32,856 nt of DNA from NCBI GenBank assembly GCA_002423285.1, contig DIVF01000018.1, positions 1-32,856 of the forward strand. The letters run 5' to 3'. Under the pieces are notes generated by a model. The model saw only the letters and a list, made by a program, of their open reading frames with translations, did no database searches and was not told where the DNA came from. Below, piece by piece: positions 24,421 through 32,326 of the stretch (within the stretch, counting starts at the first letter, position 1; each line of letters begins with the position of its first letter). The stretch comes from Micavibrio sp. UBA6139. Its GTDB lineage: Bacteria; Pseudomonadota; Alphaproteobacteria; Micavibrionales; Micavibrionaceae. The position numbers and the translations under genes were made by a program.

Positions 24421-25407
24421 ATGGCAGAAACTCTGCATACAAAAGTGCTGATCATCGGCTCTGGCCCGGCGGGATACACCGCCGCCATCTATGCCGCGCG
24501 CGCAAATCTATCCCCTGTTCAAGTTTTGGGACTGGAGCCGGGTGGGCAATTGACCATTACAACAGATGTTGAAAATTACCCCGGCTTCGCCGATGTGATC
24601 CAAGGCCCTTGGCTGATGGACCAGATGAAGGCTCAGGCTGAACATGTCGGAACCAAGATGGTTTACGACTTTATCACCGATGTTGATTTCAACGTGCGCC
24701 CATACAAAGCAACGGGTGATAGCGGCACAATCTACACTGCCGACACCGTGATCATCTGTACAGGCGCGAAAGCCCGCTGGCTCGGTCTGCCGGGTGAACA
24801 GAAATTCCGTGGCCTTGGCGTATCCGCTTGCGCGACCTGCGATGGATTCTTCTTCAAGGGCAAGGAAGTTGCCGTCATCGGCGGTGGCAGTGCCGCCGTT
24901 GAGGAAGCATTATTCCTGACCAATTTCTGTTCCAAGGTAACACTGGTTCACCGCCGCGATACGTTGCGCGCAGAAAAAATTGCACAGGACCGCCTGTTCA
25001 AAAATCCAAAAATCGAAGTTGTCTGGGACAGCATTGTCGACGACATCCAAGGCGTTGGCCATGGAGAGGGCGGCGTACCAGGCGTCACCGGCCTGACATT
25101 GAAAAACGTCAAAACCGGTGAAACATCGACATTGCCAGTGGATGGCATGTTCGTGGCCATTGGTCACGTTCCGGCCACCGAAGTGTTCAAGGGTAAAGTG
25201 ACCCTTGATTCTGAGGGCTATGTCATCACAGCCCCTGATTCAACCGCCACCAATATTCCGGGCGTATTCGCCGCAGGCGATGTGAAGGACAAAACCTATC
25301 GCCAAGCCGTCACCGCCGCCGGGATGGGTTGTATGGCGGCCTTGGAAGCCGACCGCTTCATCGCCGCGACCGAAGCCGATCACGCAACCGCAAAAGCTGC
25401 TGAATAA
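24421..25407 (+). CDS. trxB: Thioredoxin reductase TrxB
   Basis: TrxB passes electrons from NADPH through FAD to thioredoxin. The 328-residue protein has the low-molecular-weight bacterial layout: the FAD-binding GSGPAGYTAAIYAARA at the N-terminus, the redox-active pair Cys137-Ala-Thr-Cys140 in CATCDG, the NADPH-binding GGGSAAVEEALFL with HRRD just downstream, and the closing FAD motif GVFAAGDVKDKTYRQAVTAAG. GAGG lies six bases before the ATG. A LysR regulator gene starts 16 bp after the stop, a pairing found in many Alphaproteobacteria. Confidence 0.97.
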   Translation: MAETLHTKVLIIGSGPAGYTAAIYAARANLSPVQVLGLEPGGQLTITTDVENYPGFADVIQGPWLMDQMKAQAEHVGTKMVYDFITDVDFNVRPYKATGDSGTIYTADTVIICTGAKARWLGLPGEQKFRGLGVSACATCDGFFFKGKEVAVIGGGSAAVEEALFLTNFCSKVTLVHRRDTLRAEKIAQDRLFKNPKIEVVWDSIVDDIQGVGHGEGGVPGVTGLTLKNVKTGETSTLPVDGMFVAIGHVPATEVFKGKVTLDSEGYVITAPDSTATNIPGVFAAGDVKDKTYRQAVTAAGMGCMAALEADRFIAATEADHATAKAAE

Positions 25408-25423
25408 ACAGGAGAAGAACCGA

Positions 25424-26314
25424 ATGGATTGGGACAAGCTGCGTATCTTCCACGCTGTGGCCGAAGCAGGCAGCTTTACCCATGCCGGGGATTCATTGAA
25501 CCTCAGCCAGTCGGCAGTATCGCGTCAAATCAGTTCGCTGGAAGAATCCCTTGGCATCACATTGTTCCATCGCCATGCGCGCGGGTTGTTGCTGACCGAA
25601 CAGGGTGAGCTGCTGCATAAAACAGCACGCGATATTTTCGGCAAATTGTCGATGATCGAAGGGCAGATTTCAGATTCCAAACAACTGCCCGAAGGACCGC
25701 TGCGCATTACAGTTGTTGAATTTTTCGGCTCCACCTGGCTGGCCCCGCGTTTGGGGAAACTGCGTGATGAGCATCCCGATATCCAACTGACATTGCTGCT
25801 GGACGACCGGATTTTAAATCTGGGGATGCGCGAAGCCGATGCCGCCATTCGTCTGTATAAACCTGAACAACCTGATTTGATCCAGCGTCATTTGACCACA
25901 CTGCGGTTCCAGATTGCGGCCTCACCGGCCTATCTTGAAAAGCACGGGCGTCCAAAGGACATCAAGGATCTGCGCAACCATACGTTGATTGGCTTCCCGG
26001 AAAATGTTCCGGCCCCCTTCGCAAATCCAAACTGGTTGTTCCGTCTGGCCGGGGCGGACCCGGAAGTGCAGAATAACCTTTTGATGATGAACTCCATTTA
26101 TGCCATCCAGCGCGCCGTTGAAAGCGGTGCGGGTATTGCTGCGTTGCCGGAATATATGGTCCGCAATAACCCGAATCTGGAAGTGCTGCTGCCCGAAGCA
26201 GAGCGCGCCGGGGTCGATGTCTATTTCGTCTATCCGGAGGAGCGTCGAAATTCAAAAAGAATCGCCATTTTCCGGGACTTTTTGCTCGAATCGCTGCGCA
26301 ATGAGGATTTTTAG
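25424..26314 (+). CDS. LysR-family regulator, LsrB/VtlR-like
   Basis: This 296-residue LysR-type regulator has an N-terminal winged helix-turn-helix (about 1-60; MDWDKLRIFHAVAEAGSFTH, then NLSQSAVSRQISSLEESLG) and a C-terminal periplasmic-binding-like effector domain (about 90-295). The opening sequence and the location right behind trxB match the rhizobial LsrB/VtlR group, which controls redox and envelope functions in those bacteria. Orthology here is inferred from position and N-terminal sequence only. AGGAG precedes the start. A cysteine-based sensor is not evident: I see no cysteine in the effector domain, so a thiol switch as proposed for some relatives looks unlikely. Confidence 0.9.
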   Translation: MDWDKLRIFHAVAEAGSFTHAGDSLNLSQSAVSRQISSLEESLGITLFHRHARGLLLTEQGELLHKTARDIFGKLSMIEGQISDSKQLPEGPLRITVVEFFGSTWLAPRLGKLRDEHPDIQLTLLLDDRILNLGMREADAAIRLYKPEQPDLIQRHLTTLRFQIAASPAYLEKHGRPKDIKDLRNHTLIGFPENVPAPFANPNWLFRLAGADPEVQNNLLMMNSIYAIQRAVESGAGIAALPEYMVRNNPNLEVLLPEAERAGVDVYFVYPEERRNSKRIAIFRDFLLESLRNEDF

Positions 26315-26350
26315 AAGTTAGTTTTGGGATTATCTGCAGTTTAAAAATCA

Positions 26351-26375
26351 GAAAAAATTATTATTTTTTCTTTTT
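26351..26375 (+). terminator. Weak A/T hairpin after the LysR gene
   Basis: GAAAAAAT (26351-26358) pairs with ATTTTTTC (26363-26370) and CTTTTTA follows. The stem is almost all A-T, so it would be an inefficient terminator. Confidence 0.35.
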
Positions 26376-26409
26376 ATTTCAGATGGTTACCCGCCACTTA
26401 TGCGCAAAA

Positions 26410-26426
26410 TGCATGACGGTCATGCA
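26410..26426. promoter_or_regulatory. 17-bp palindrome, putative operator
   Basis: TGCATGA and TCATGCA are perfect inverted arms around CGG. It ends ten bases before the -35 of the proposed small-RNA promoter, a position suited to an activator. The cognate protein is unknown. Confidence 0.45.
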
Positions 26427-26436
26427 ATAATACATC

Positions 26437-26465
26437 TAGACTGCATAACTCCCCCGTTATATAAA
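26437..26465 (+). promoter_or_regulatory. Candidate promoter of the small RNA
   Basis: TAGACT (26437-26442) and TATAAA (26460-26465) are separated by 17 bp. Transcription would start near 26472. Confidence 0.45.
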
Positions 26466-26471
26466 GCGCCC

Positions 26472-26573
26472 ATCGACGTTTCGACGTTGACGGGATCTTC
26501 CCAGATCCCACGTCTCCCAGACGTGAAACCTCCCTGTTCAACTCGCCGGGCCCGCAAGGGTCCGGTTTTTTTT
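26472..26573 (+). ncRNA. Putative small regulatory RNA with C-rich loops
   Basis: A roughly 100-nt transcript is proposed from promoter and terminator. It opens with a direct repeat TCGACGTT x2 (26473-26488). Hairpin 1 pairs GGGATCT (26492-26498) with AGATCCC (26503-26509) around UCCC. Hairpin 2 pairs ACGTCT (26510-26515) with AGACGT (26519-26524) around CCC. A single-stranded ACCUCCCUGUUCAAC segment follows (about 26528-26542), then the terminator. Three exposed CUCC/UCCC sites complement Shine-Dalgarno sequences, as in several alphaproteobacterial Hfq-dependent RNAs with CU-rich loops. No long open frame with a ribosome site fits here. I do not match it to a named family. It sits between the LysR regulator and the patatin pair, with its own terminator. 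Confidence 0.6.
26546..26573 (+). terminator. Strong rho-independent terminator ending the small RNA
   Basis: CCGGGCCC (26546-26553) pairs with GGGTCCGG (26558-26565) around a stable GCAA tetraloop, followed by eight T (26566-26573). Confidence 0.92.
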
Positions 26574-26600
26574 GTGCAAAGTGGATCGGCTTGCTATTAT
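26572..26600 (+). promoter_or_regulatory. Candidate promoter of the first patatin-like gene
   Basis: TTGTGC (26572-26577) and TATTAT (26595-26600) are 17 bp apart and lie directly after the small-RNA terminator. A start near 26607 would leave a leader of about 95 nt. The -10 is good and the -35 matches only TTG. Confidence 0.4.
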
Positions 26601-26702
26601 GCGCCGCACCATACGGCAAGGCTGACAATACCCGCCAATCCGATGTACGATGATTCATCACATATCCGTTTGTTTCCAGCCAGATAGAATAGAGTTTCCG
26701 TT

Positions 26703-28013
26703 TTGAATACCCCGCCAGCCCCCCAGAAGATCCCCACAAAAACAAAAACCACGATTGCCCTGTTTAACTATGGCGGCGGGATGCGTGGCCTGATCCCTGC
26801 GCATATTATGTCCAAAATTGAAGATGCCACGGGCCTGCGCATGTCGGAAATGGTCGATATCTTTGCAGGGCCCTCGACAGGCTCGATTTTGAACGCGGCA
26901 ATGACGCTGCGCCACCCCGATGAACCATCACAGCCCAAATACCGCGCACGCCATATGGTGCGTTTTTATGAACGTGAAGGCGAACGGATTTTCCCGCCAG
27001 ACAGTTTCCGCGAATTCCGCGGCCTGATCCACGATTTCAACAACCGCACGATGAAGCTGAACCAGTTGAATAACCTGTTCCGCCACGGGCATTACGACCC
27101 GACCCATCTGGCGGCAGCACTGCGTGCGCTGTATGGCGATGCGAAGCTGCGCGATTCCCTCTCCAGCCTGATCATCCCGACCTATAATATTGATAGCGGG
27201 CACATCACAGCCGTGCGCGAAGTCAATGAAACCGGAAACTCTCCCGTCCATACACAAAACAACGTCACTGATCAGGGTGGCCATGCGGTCTGGTTAAAAA
27301 ACATCCGCAGCGGCGTTTTAAAAAACAGCAACAAGGGTGAAACCCCCGATGTGCGCCTGTTCGATGCGGTGATGGCAAGCGCTGCGGCACCGACTTATTT
27401 CCCCTGCCACCCGTTTACAACACGGTATCAAGGACAAGAGGAAGACACCCATTATTCTGGCATCGATGGTTGCATTTTTGACAACCCCTGCATCAGTTAC
27501 ATGGGCGCCATCCGCCAGCACGTTCCAGATGACAGCCGTTTATTGATGATTGTTCTGGGCACGGGTTACACCAATAAATCGATCAAGAAAGAAGACTGGA
27601 ACCGCTACGGTGCTTTGGGCGTTGTTGATCCGGCGAATGATCTTCCCCTCATCAACATCCTTTTCAACGCCTCTGAATCCGCACTTATGGATGCGTTTGA
27701 AACTGAAATGGGCCAGAACTTGTTTGTCTTCAACAAATCCCTCTTCTCTCTCGACCGGTCCGTGGCACCAAGCACACAGATTGATGACGCCAGCCCGGAA
27801 ACATTAAAACGCCTGCGTTTCTTTGTTGAAGCCCTAATGGAAGAGAAGAAAGACCGCTTTGATGAGGTCTGCCACCTGCTGGTCACCAACCGTGACCGCC
27901 GGGTTGAGGAACACCGCGAAAAGATCCGCAAAACCCGCGCCAAGCGGTTTTTCAGCTTCTTTTCCGGCAAGGATGACATGGTTGCCTATGAAGACCGGTC
28001 AACACCTGTCTAA
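26703..28013 (+). CDS. Patatin-like phospholipase
   Basis: This is a 436-residue patatin-family serine lipid hydrolase. The oxyanion-hole motif G24-GGMRG is near the N-terminus. The nucleophile Ser58 is in G56-PSTG60 (GxSxG), and the catalytic Asp255 is in GIDGCIFDNP, the canonical Asp-Gly of the Ser-Asp dyad. It should release fatty acids from phospholipids or related esters. The start must be TTG at 26703: an in-frame stop lies at 26685-26687, the catalytic motif is close, and AGAG stands eight bases upstream. The C-terminal ~100 residues are highly charged (EEKKDRFDEVCHLLV..., then Lys/Arg-rich). There is no signal peptide. A second patatin-like gene follows after a 142-bp gap with its own promoter candidate. 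Confidence 0.9.
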   Translation: MNTPPAPQKIPTKTKTTIALFNYGGGMRGLIPAHIMSKIEDATGLRMSEMVDIFAGPSTGSILNAAMTLRHPDEPSQPKYRARHMVRFYEREGERIFPPDSFREFRGLIHDFNNRTMKLNQLNNLFRHGHYDPTHLAAALRALYGDAKLRDSLSSLIIPTYNIDSGHITAVREVNETGNSPVHTQNNVTDQGGHAVWLKNIRSGVLKNSNKGETPDVRLFDAVMASAAAPTYFPCHPFTTRYQGQEEDTHYSGIDGCIFDNPCISYMGAIRQHVPDDSRLLMIVLGTGYTNKSIKKEDWNRYGALGVVDPANDLPLINILFNASESALMDAFETEMGQNLFVFNKSLFSLDRSVAPSTQIDDASPETLKRLRFFVEALMEEKKDRFDEVCHLLVTNRDRRVEEHREKIRKTRAKRFFSFFSGKDDMVAYEDRSTPV

Positions 28014-28026
28014 AACACAATATTTA

Positions 28027-28049
28027 GCAATTTTTATGGGAAAAATTGC
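28027..28049. repeat. Perfect inverted repeat between the two patatin genes
   Basis: GCAATTTTT (28027-28035) and AAAAATTGC (28041-28049) pair over nine bases around ATGGG. No T run follows, so it is either a poor terminator or a protein-binding site upstream of the second gene. Confidence 0.45.
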
Positions 28050-28069
28050 GCCGCACAACATATAACTTG

Positions 28070-28098
28070 CTGACAAATCCCGCCATTTTTCCTAACCT
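28070..28098 (+). promoter_or_regulatory. Candidate promoter of the second patatin-like gene
   Basis: CTGACA (28070-28075) and TAACCT (28093-28098) are separated by 17 bp. A transcript starting near 28105 rules against using the TTG at 28108 as the start codon. Confidence 0.4.
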
Positions 28099-28155
28099 GT
28101 CCCCATATTGAAAACCGCCCCCGCACGATGCAAAAAAGGGCGGATTCAACAGGGA

Positions 28156-29784
28156 ATGGCTTTGAGTACAAAAACTGACGACAAAACACAAAAATACTAT
28201 GTCCTGCATATTCCTGGTGGCGGGCTGTGGGGCATATTGCCGATCGTTACCTTAAAATTTCTGGAAACGATGACGCAGTTGCCACTGTCCAAACAGTTCA
28301 ATATGTCGTCCGGTTCATCCACGGGGTCCATCCCCCTCACCGCGCTCAACATACCGCGTTCAGAAAATTCTGATGACCCGCGCTATTCCGCATCCGACAT
28401 GCTGGATTTTTATAAAAAGATCGGCCCGCGTATTTTCCCGGCCCGCCGTGGCTACTATGTCCGCCAGATGGTGATGGATCTGGCAAAGCTGGGGCATGAT
28501 TTCTTCACAGCGATTTCCATCCTGACCTCCAGCCGTCTGGACCAGTTGATCAATTTCAGTATCAATAAACCGTCCCTGTGGGTTCACGGAAAGCTGAACC
28601 GCAAAATGCCATACGACCCGGTAGATACACGGCTGTTCCGGTCCATGCATAAATGGATTTTTACGCCGGTGAATAACAAGATCAAGGCCGGGATTGACTA
28701 CCTGATTGAACAATCACGCTATGACATCGCCGTGCTGGGCCGTATTCTGGATGCGACCATGCGTTATGAAGATACGGATGAGCGCGTGAAGTTCGGCAAG
28801 ACCCTGATCAGCCACCACGTCACCGCCCATAACCTGACCCGCGATGAACCGGCGATCTTCTTCCATTTTAAAGACCCGGCAACCCGCAAGACCGATTTCC
28901 TGTCCGATGCCGAAATGGATCTGGACCAGATCGTTCTGGGCAGCTGTGCCGCGCAAACGATTTTCAAATCACCAACACTGCGCAACGGCGAAACCTATGT
29001 CGATATCGCCGATTTTGACACCATGCGCACCCCCATCAGCAGTGTCGATCGCCACGCCGATAAGAAACTGGATATTAAGCTGGTCACCATCGGCACGGGC
29101 GTCAATGACCGCCAGATCGACGTTGACAGCATGAACGGAATGTTGTTCTTGCAACAGATGATGGCTGATCTGGGCGGCTACCTGTTTGGTATTCGCAAAC
29201 GCTATATCAATAAAATGGCGGATATGGATCTGCAATACCGCCTTGGTGCCGAAAACATCACACGCATTAACATTCCAGCCATTCAAGAAAGTCTGCGTCC
29301 GGATTATCTGGAAGACCCCCGCACCGCAGACATTGCCAAGGCCATGGGTGTTGATCTGAACGACCTGATCACCACATCCCTGCCGTCATCCGACCTGTTT
29401 GATTCCCGTCCGGAAAACATCAAGAATCTGGAATCGCTCGGCTGGATCATGGCGTTTAAAAATCTCGATACGCTGATGCCGCTGTGCTGCGACCTTGTTG
29501 AAAACGCCGTTGATATGGGCCACATCACCCGCGATCAGGCCGATGAGCGCATTCAGCTGATTGAACATTTCAACGCCGCCGCGACAGACAAGCTGAAAAA
29601 CTATATCCCGCATGACCAGCGCCACGGCCCGTTCAAAAAACAGCACTGGTTTACATTCGAAGAAGTGCGCGAGCGCAGCTTTAAAGAAAAGGTGACTTTC
29701 ATCTTTAACCGCACATTGGGCCGCAACACATCCCCCATCAAACCACCCGAAAGCGGTAAAGCACCACCACCCCCATCCCCTTAA
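28156..29784 (+). CDS. Patatin-like protein with long C-terminal extension and altered Asp motif
   Basis: A 542-residue relative of the preceding phospholipase. From ATG at 28156 it shows the oxyanion motif G21-GGLWG and nucleophile Ser55 in G53-SSTG57. The position expected for the catalytic Asp-Gly reads YV-D283-I-A-D286, so the glycine after the aspartate is missing; activity may be changed or lost. About 250 residues follow that motif, far more than a minimal patatin domain, ending in a Pro-rich tail. There is no signal peptide. Start choice is uncertain: AGGGA directly abuts ATG 28156 and is better spaced for TTG 28162, while the frame extends to a TTG at 28108 that lacks a ribosome site. 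Likely a diverged duplicate of the neighbouring gene. Confidence 0.8.
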   Translation: MALSTKTDDKTQKYYVLHIPGGGLWGILPIVTLKFLETMTQLPLSKQFNMSSGSSTGSIPLTALNIPRSENSDDPRYSASDMLDFYKKIGPRIFPARRGYYVRQMVMDLAKLGHDFFTAISILTSSRLDQLINFSINKPSLWVHGKLNRKMPYDPVDTRLFRSMHKWIFTPVNNKIKAGIDYLIEQSRYDIAVLGRILDATMRYEDTDERVKFGKTLISHHVTAHNLTRDEPAIFFHFKDPATRKTDFLSDAEMDLDQIVLGSCAAQTIFKSPTLRNGETYVDIADFDTMRTPISSVDRHADKKLDIKLVTIGTGVNDRQIDVDSMNGMLFLQQMMADLGGYLFGIRKRYINKMADMDLQYRLGAENITRINIPAIQESLRPDYLEDPRTADIAKAMGVDLNDLITTSLPSSDLFDSRPENIKNLESLGWIMAFKNLDTLMPLCCDLVENAVDMGHITRDQADERIQLIEHFNAAATDKLKNYIPHDQRHGPFKKQHWFTFEEVRERSFKEKVTFIFNRTLGRNTSPIKPPESGKAPPPPSP

Positions 29785-29791
29785 ACTTTTC

Positions 29792-29886
29792 CCTTGTCAT
29801 CCCCGGCTTGACCGGGGATCCAGAGCTTTTATAGTCGCCAATAGTGCCCCCTCCCCTGGATCCCCGCCTTCGCGGGGATGACAAGG
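29792..29886. repeat. REP-like inverted pair (BIME-type)
   Basis: The left unit (29792-29823) begins CCTTGTCATCCCCG and ends CGGGGATCCAG. The right unit (29856-29886) is the same sequence inverted, CTGGATCCCCG to CGGGGATGACAAGG. Each unit also folds on itself (CCCCG/CGGGG), and 32 bp separate them. The pattern GTCATCCCCG...CGGGGATCCAG is a common dispersed palindrome in many proteobacterial genomes. It fills the gap between two convergent genes and may help stop or stabilise both transcripts. Confidence 0.8.
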
Positions 29887-29888
29887 AT

Positions 29889-29915
29889 AAAAAAGGCACC
29901 CGGAGGTGCCCTTTC
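29889..29915 (-). terminator. Rho-independent terminator of the aminotransferase gene
   Basis: On minus, GGCACC (29910-29905) pairs with GGTGCC (29900-29895) around a 4-nt loop and is followed by six T (29894-29889). It stands 28 bp after the stop codon. Confidence 0.88.
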
Positions 29916-29937
29916 CTTATTCTTTATCCTGATCTGT

Positions 29938-31155
29938 TCAGGCCACTGCACGTTTGCGCAGATTGCCGCAGGCGCGTTCAATCCGGGTGCAGGCATCTTC
30001 CAGTGTCTTGGTCGATGTTGCGTAGGAAATGCGGAAATACGGCGACAGGCCAAAGGCTGAACCGTGAACACAGGCAACACCTTCGGATTCCAGCAGGTAT
30101 GTGACGAAATCTTCATCTGTGTTGATGGTTTTTCCGTCTTGCGTTTCCATGCCAATGGCACCGGCACAGGATGCGTAAACATAAAACGCCCCTTCTGGTT
30201 TGGGGCAGTTGAGGCCGGATATTTTATTCAAGCGCGATACGACCAGATCACGGCGTTCGGTGTAAGCTTTGCGCCATTCATTCAGGAAGGATTGATCGCC
30301 GTTCAGCGCCGCAACAGCCGCTGCCTGAGAAATAGAAGACGGGTTGGATGTACTTTGGCTTTGCAACAGGCCCATCGCCTTAATTAGCTCCTTCGGACCC
30401 GCCGCATAACCAATGCGCCAGCCCGTCATGGAATAGGCTTTGGAGACACCGTTTACGGTCAATGTACGGTCATACAAAGATGGCTCCAGCGCCGCTGGCG
30501 TTACAAATTCAAAACCGTCATAAACCAGATGTTCGTAAATATCATCGGTCATGACATAAACATGTGGGTTTTTCACCAGAACATCGGTGATCGCCTTCAT
30601 TTCGGCCTTTGTATAGGCCGCACCCGTCGGGTTGGACGGGGAGTTCAGGATAACCCATTTGGTTTTTGGCGTAATCACCTTTTCCAATTGCGCGCCAGTC
30701 ATTTTGAAGCCGCTGTCTTGCGAACAATCAACAATAACCGGTGTGCCTTCGGCAAATTGCACCATGTCTGGATAGGAAACCCAGTACGGGGCCGGAATGA
30801 TCACTTCATCGCCCGGGTTCACGGAGGCCAGCAGCGCGTTGAACAAAATCTGCTTCCCGCCATTGCCAACGGAAACTTGTTCAACAGTGTAGTCCAGATT
30901 GTTTTCGCGTTTGAATTTGGCAACGATGGCTTTTTTTAGTTCAGGCGTGCCGTCGACAACGGTGTATTTTGTCTGGCCAGCCTTCATGGCGGCATAGGCT
31001 GCGTCCTTAATGAAATCAGGTGTATCAAAGTCAGGCTCGCCCAGACCCAGATCCAGAATATCCCGCCCGGCGGCCTTCAGCGCCTTGGCTTTACCGGCCA
31101 CAGCCAGTGTTGGGGATGGTTTAATCCGGGACAAACGATCAGCAAGCAGTGCCAT
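29938..31155 (-). CDS. aatA: Class I pyridoxal-phosphate aminotransferase, aspartate type
   Basis: This 405-residue enzyme resembles the class I-gamma (Ib) aspartate aminotransferases common in Alphaproteobacteria, which exchange amino groups between aspartate and 2-oxoglutarate and sometimes also use prephenate. Recognisable parts are the opening LADRLSRIKPSPTLAVAGKA, the substrate-loop LDLGLGEPDFDTPDFI, the cofactor segment LNSPSNPTGAAY, and the Schiff-base Lys239 in VSKAYSMTGWRIGYAAG; the C-terminal arginine is in SPYFRISYA. ATG at 31155 is chosen because GAGG lies six bases upstream; the earlier ATG at 31167 would overlap that site. The exact substrate is inferred from family likeness, so the symbol is tentative. 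Confidence 0.9.
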   Translation of the reverse strand: MALLADRLSRIKPSPTLAVAGKAKALKAAGRDILDLGLGEPDFDTPDFIKDAAYAAMKAGQTKYTVVDGTPELKKAIVAKFKRENNLDYTVEQVSVGNGGKQILFNALLASVNPGDEVIIPAPYWVSYPDMVQFAEGTPVIVDCSQDSGFKMTGAQLEKVITPKTKWVILNSPSNPTGAAYTKAEMKAITDVLVKNPHVYVMTDDIYEHLVYDGFEFVTPAALEPSLYDRTLTVNGVSKAYSMTGWRIGYAAGPKELIKAMGLLQSQSTSNPSSISQAAAVAALNGDQSFLNEWRKAYTERRDLVVSRLNKISGLNCPKPEGAFYVYASCAGAIGMETQDGKTINTDEDFVTYLLESEGVACVHGSAFGLSPYFRISYATSTKTLEDACTRIERACGNLRKRAVA

Positions 31156-31199
31156 AGGGAACCTCATCAGTAAGAGCGATTATGTTGCGAAACTGTGGG

Positions 31200-31229
31200 C
31201 AAATAAAACACAGATGGAACAAAAGTCAA
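31200..31229 (-). promoter_or_regulatory. Candidate promoter of the aminotransferase gene
   Basis: On minus, TTGACT (31229-31224) and TATTTG (31205-31200) are 18 bp apart, giving a start near 31194 and a leader of about 40 nt. Confidence 0.35.
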
Positions 31230-31325
31230 ACGACGTCTATTATCCAACACGCCAGAGACAATGCCGCACATAAATTTGAGTTGATAAAGGGGGATAAGCC
31301 CCATCACCCGCCCTATCCGACCCGT

Positions 31326-31354
31326 CTGAAATACAGTAATTTGAGCCATAGATT
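31326..31354 (+). promoter_or_regulatory. Candidate promoter of the LPG-synthase-like gene
   Basis: CTGAAA (31326-31331) and TAGATT (31349-31354) are 17 bp apart, directly before the start codon at 31370. The leader would be very short. Confidence 0.35.
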
Positions 31355-31369
31355 ATCGGGTTTTTCATT

Positions 31370-32326
31370 ATGAATAATAAAGCAACCTTCTTCAAAATCT
31401 CCCTGTCCTTGGCCCTGCTGGTTTTCCTATCCACTCTGCTGGATTGGGACCAAGTCGCAGGCAGCACCGCCAATATTCAATTGCTGTGGTGGATTCCAAC
31501 CATTGCGCTTCTGCTGGGACAAATTGTTGTTCTGGCCGGGCGCTGGCAAATCATGATCCACCGCGCCGATACCCCCATTACTTATATTGATGCCCTGCGC
31601 ATGAGCGTTTTGGGCAATCTAGCCAATATCCTGATTATCGCGTCATTGGGCGGAATTCTCGCCCGCATTGCGCTGGCGATCCGTCATGGCGTATCGCTGG
31701 CCCGCGCCAGTACGGCGGCGATTGCCGACCGTTTGATGACCTTGGTCGCGCTGGTCCTGATGGCAGGGATCTTTTCATTCCTGATCCCGGCACATTTACC
31801 AACCGCATTGGTCACCGCCGCCAAAATCGGCACGGCGTTGCTAATCATCGCGATTGCCACGTTTCCTTTTGCGTTTCAATACCTGCTGGACACGCTGCCG
31901 CGCAAGATCACCAGCCACCCATCCATTGAATATGTCCGTGAAATGACCCAATCCCCGCGTCATGTGCTGCTTATTCTCGGAAGTAGCCTGATCGGGCAAG
32001 CGTTTTATTTTGCCGCAATCATTCTAATGACATGGGTTGTCGCACCCGAAATTGATATTCCTTCCTTACTGGCCCTGTTGCCAATCATAACCCTGTTGGC
32101 CAGCCTGCCGATCAGCTTTGGCGGCTGGGGAGTTCGTGAAGGGGCCTTTGTTTTTGGTCTGGGCCTGATGGGGATTTCACCGGAAAGCGCCTTTATCATT
32201 TCTGTTCAGATTGGTTTCTTGTCGCTCCTGACCACAATCCTGTGCGGCGTGCCCGCCTTGCTGAACGGTAATATTAAAGCCCTGTTGAAACAGCACTGCG
32301 CCAAAAAAGCGGACCCTGCATGCTAA
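31370..32326 (+). CDS. Polytopic membrane protein of the LPG-synthase transmembrane family (UPF0104)
   Basis: A 318-residue inner-membrane protein with about eight hydrophobic segments. The segment LPISFGGWGVREGAFVFGLG near residues 245-265 is the hallmark of the lysylphosphatidylglycerol-synthase TM/flippase family (PF03706), with the conserved Gly-x-Arg-Glu. Only the membrane domain is present, with no soluble aminoacyl-transferase part, so it is not a complete MprF. Stand-alone members often sit with glycan or lipid assembly genes and may move a lipid. GGG lies about ten bases before the ATG. The next gene overlaps its end by seven bases (ATGCTAA), suggesting coupling in an envelope-polysaccharide operon. 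Confidence 0.85.
   Translation: MNNKATFFKISLSLALLVFLSTLLDWDQVAGSTANIQLLWWIPTIALLLGQIVVLAGRWQIMIHRADTPITYIDALRMSVLGNLANILIIASLGGILARIALAIRHGVSLARASTAAIADRLMTLVALVLMAGIFSFLIPAHLPTALVTAAKIGTALLIIAIATFPFAFQYLLDTLPRKITSHPSIEYVREMTQSPRHVLLILGSSLIGQAFYFAAIILMTWVVAPEIDIPSLLALLPIITLLASLPISFGGWGVREGAFVFGLGLMGISPESAFIISVQIGFLSLLTTILCGVPALLNGNIKALLKQHCAKKADPAC

Noticed and set aside
29829..30182. Open frame on minus containing VIPAKAGIQ
   Set aside because: That peptide is the typical artefact translation of the dispersed GTCATCCCCG repeat; the frame also overlaps the aminotransferase gene.
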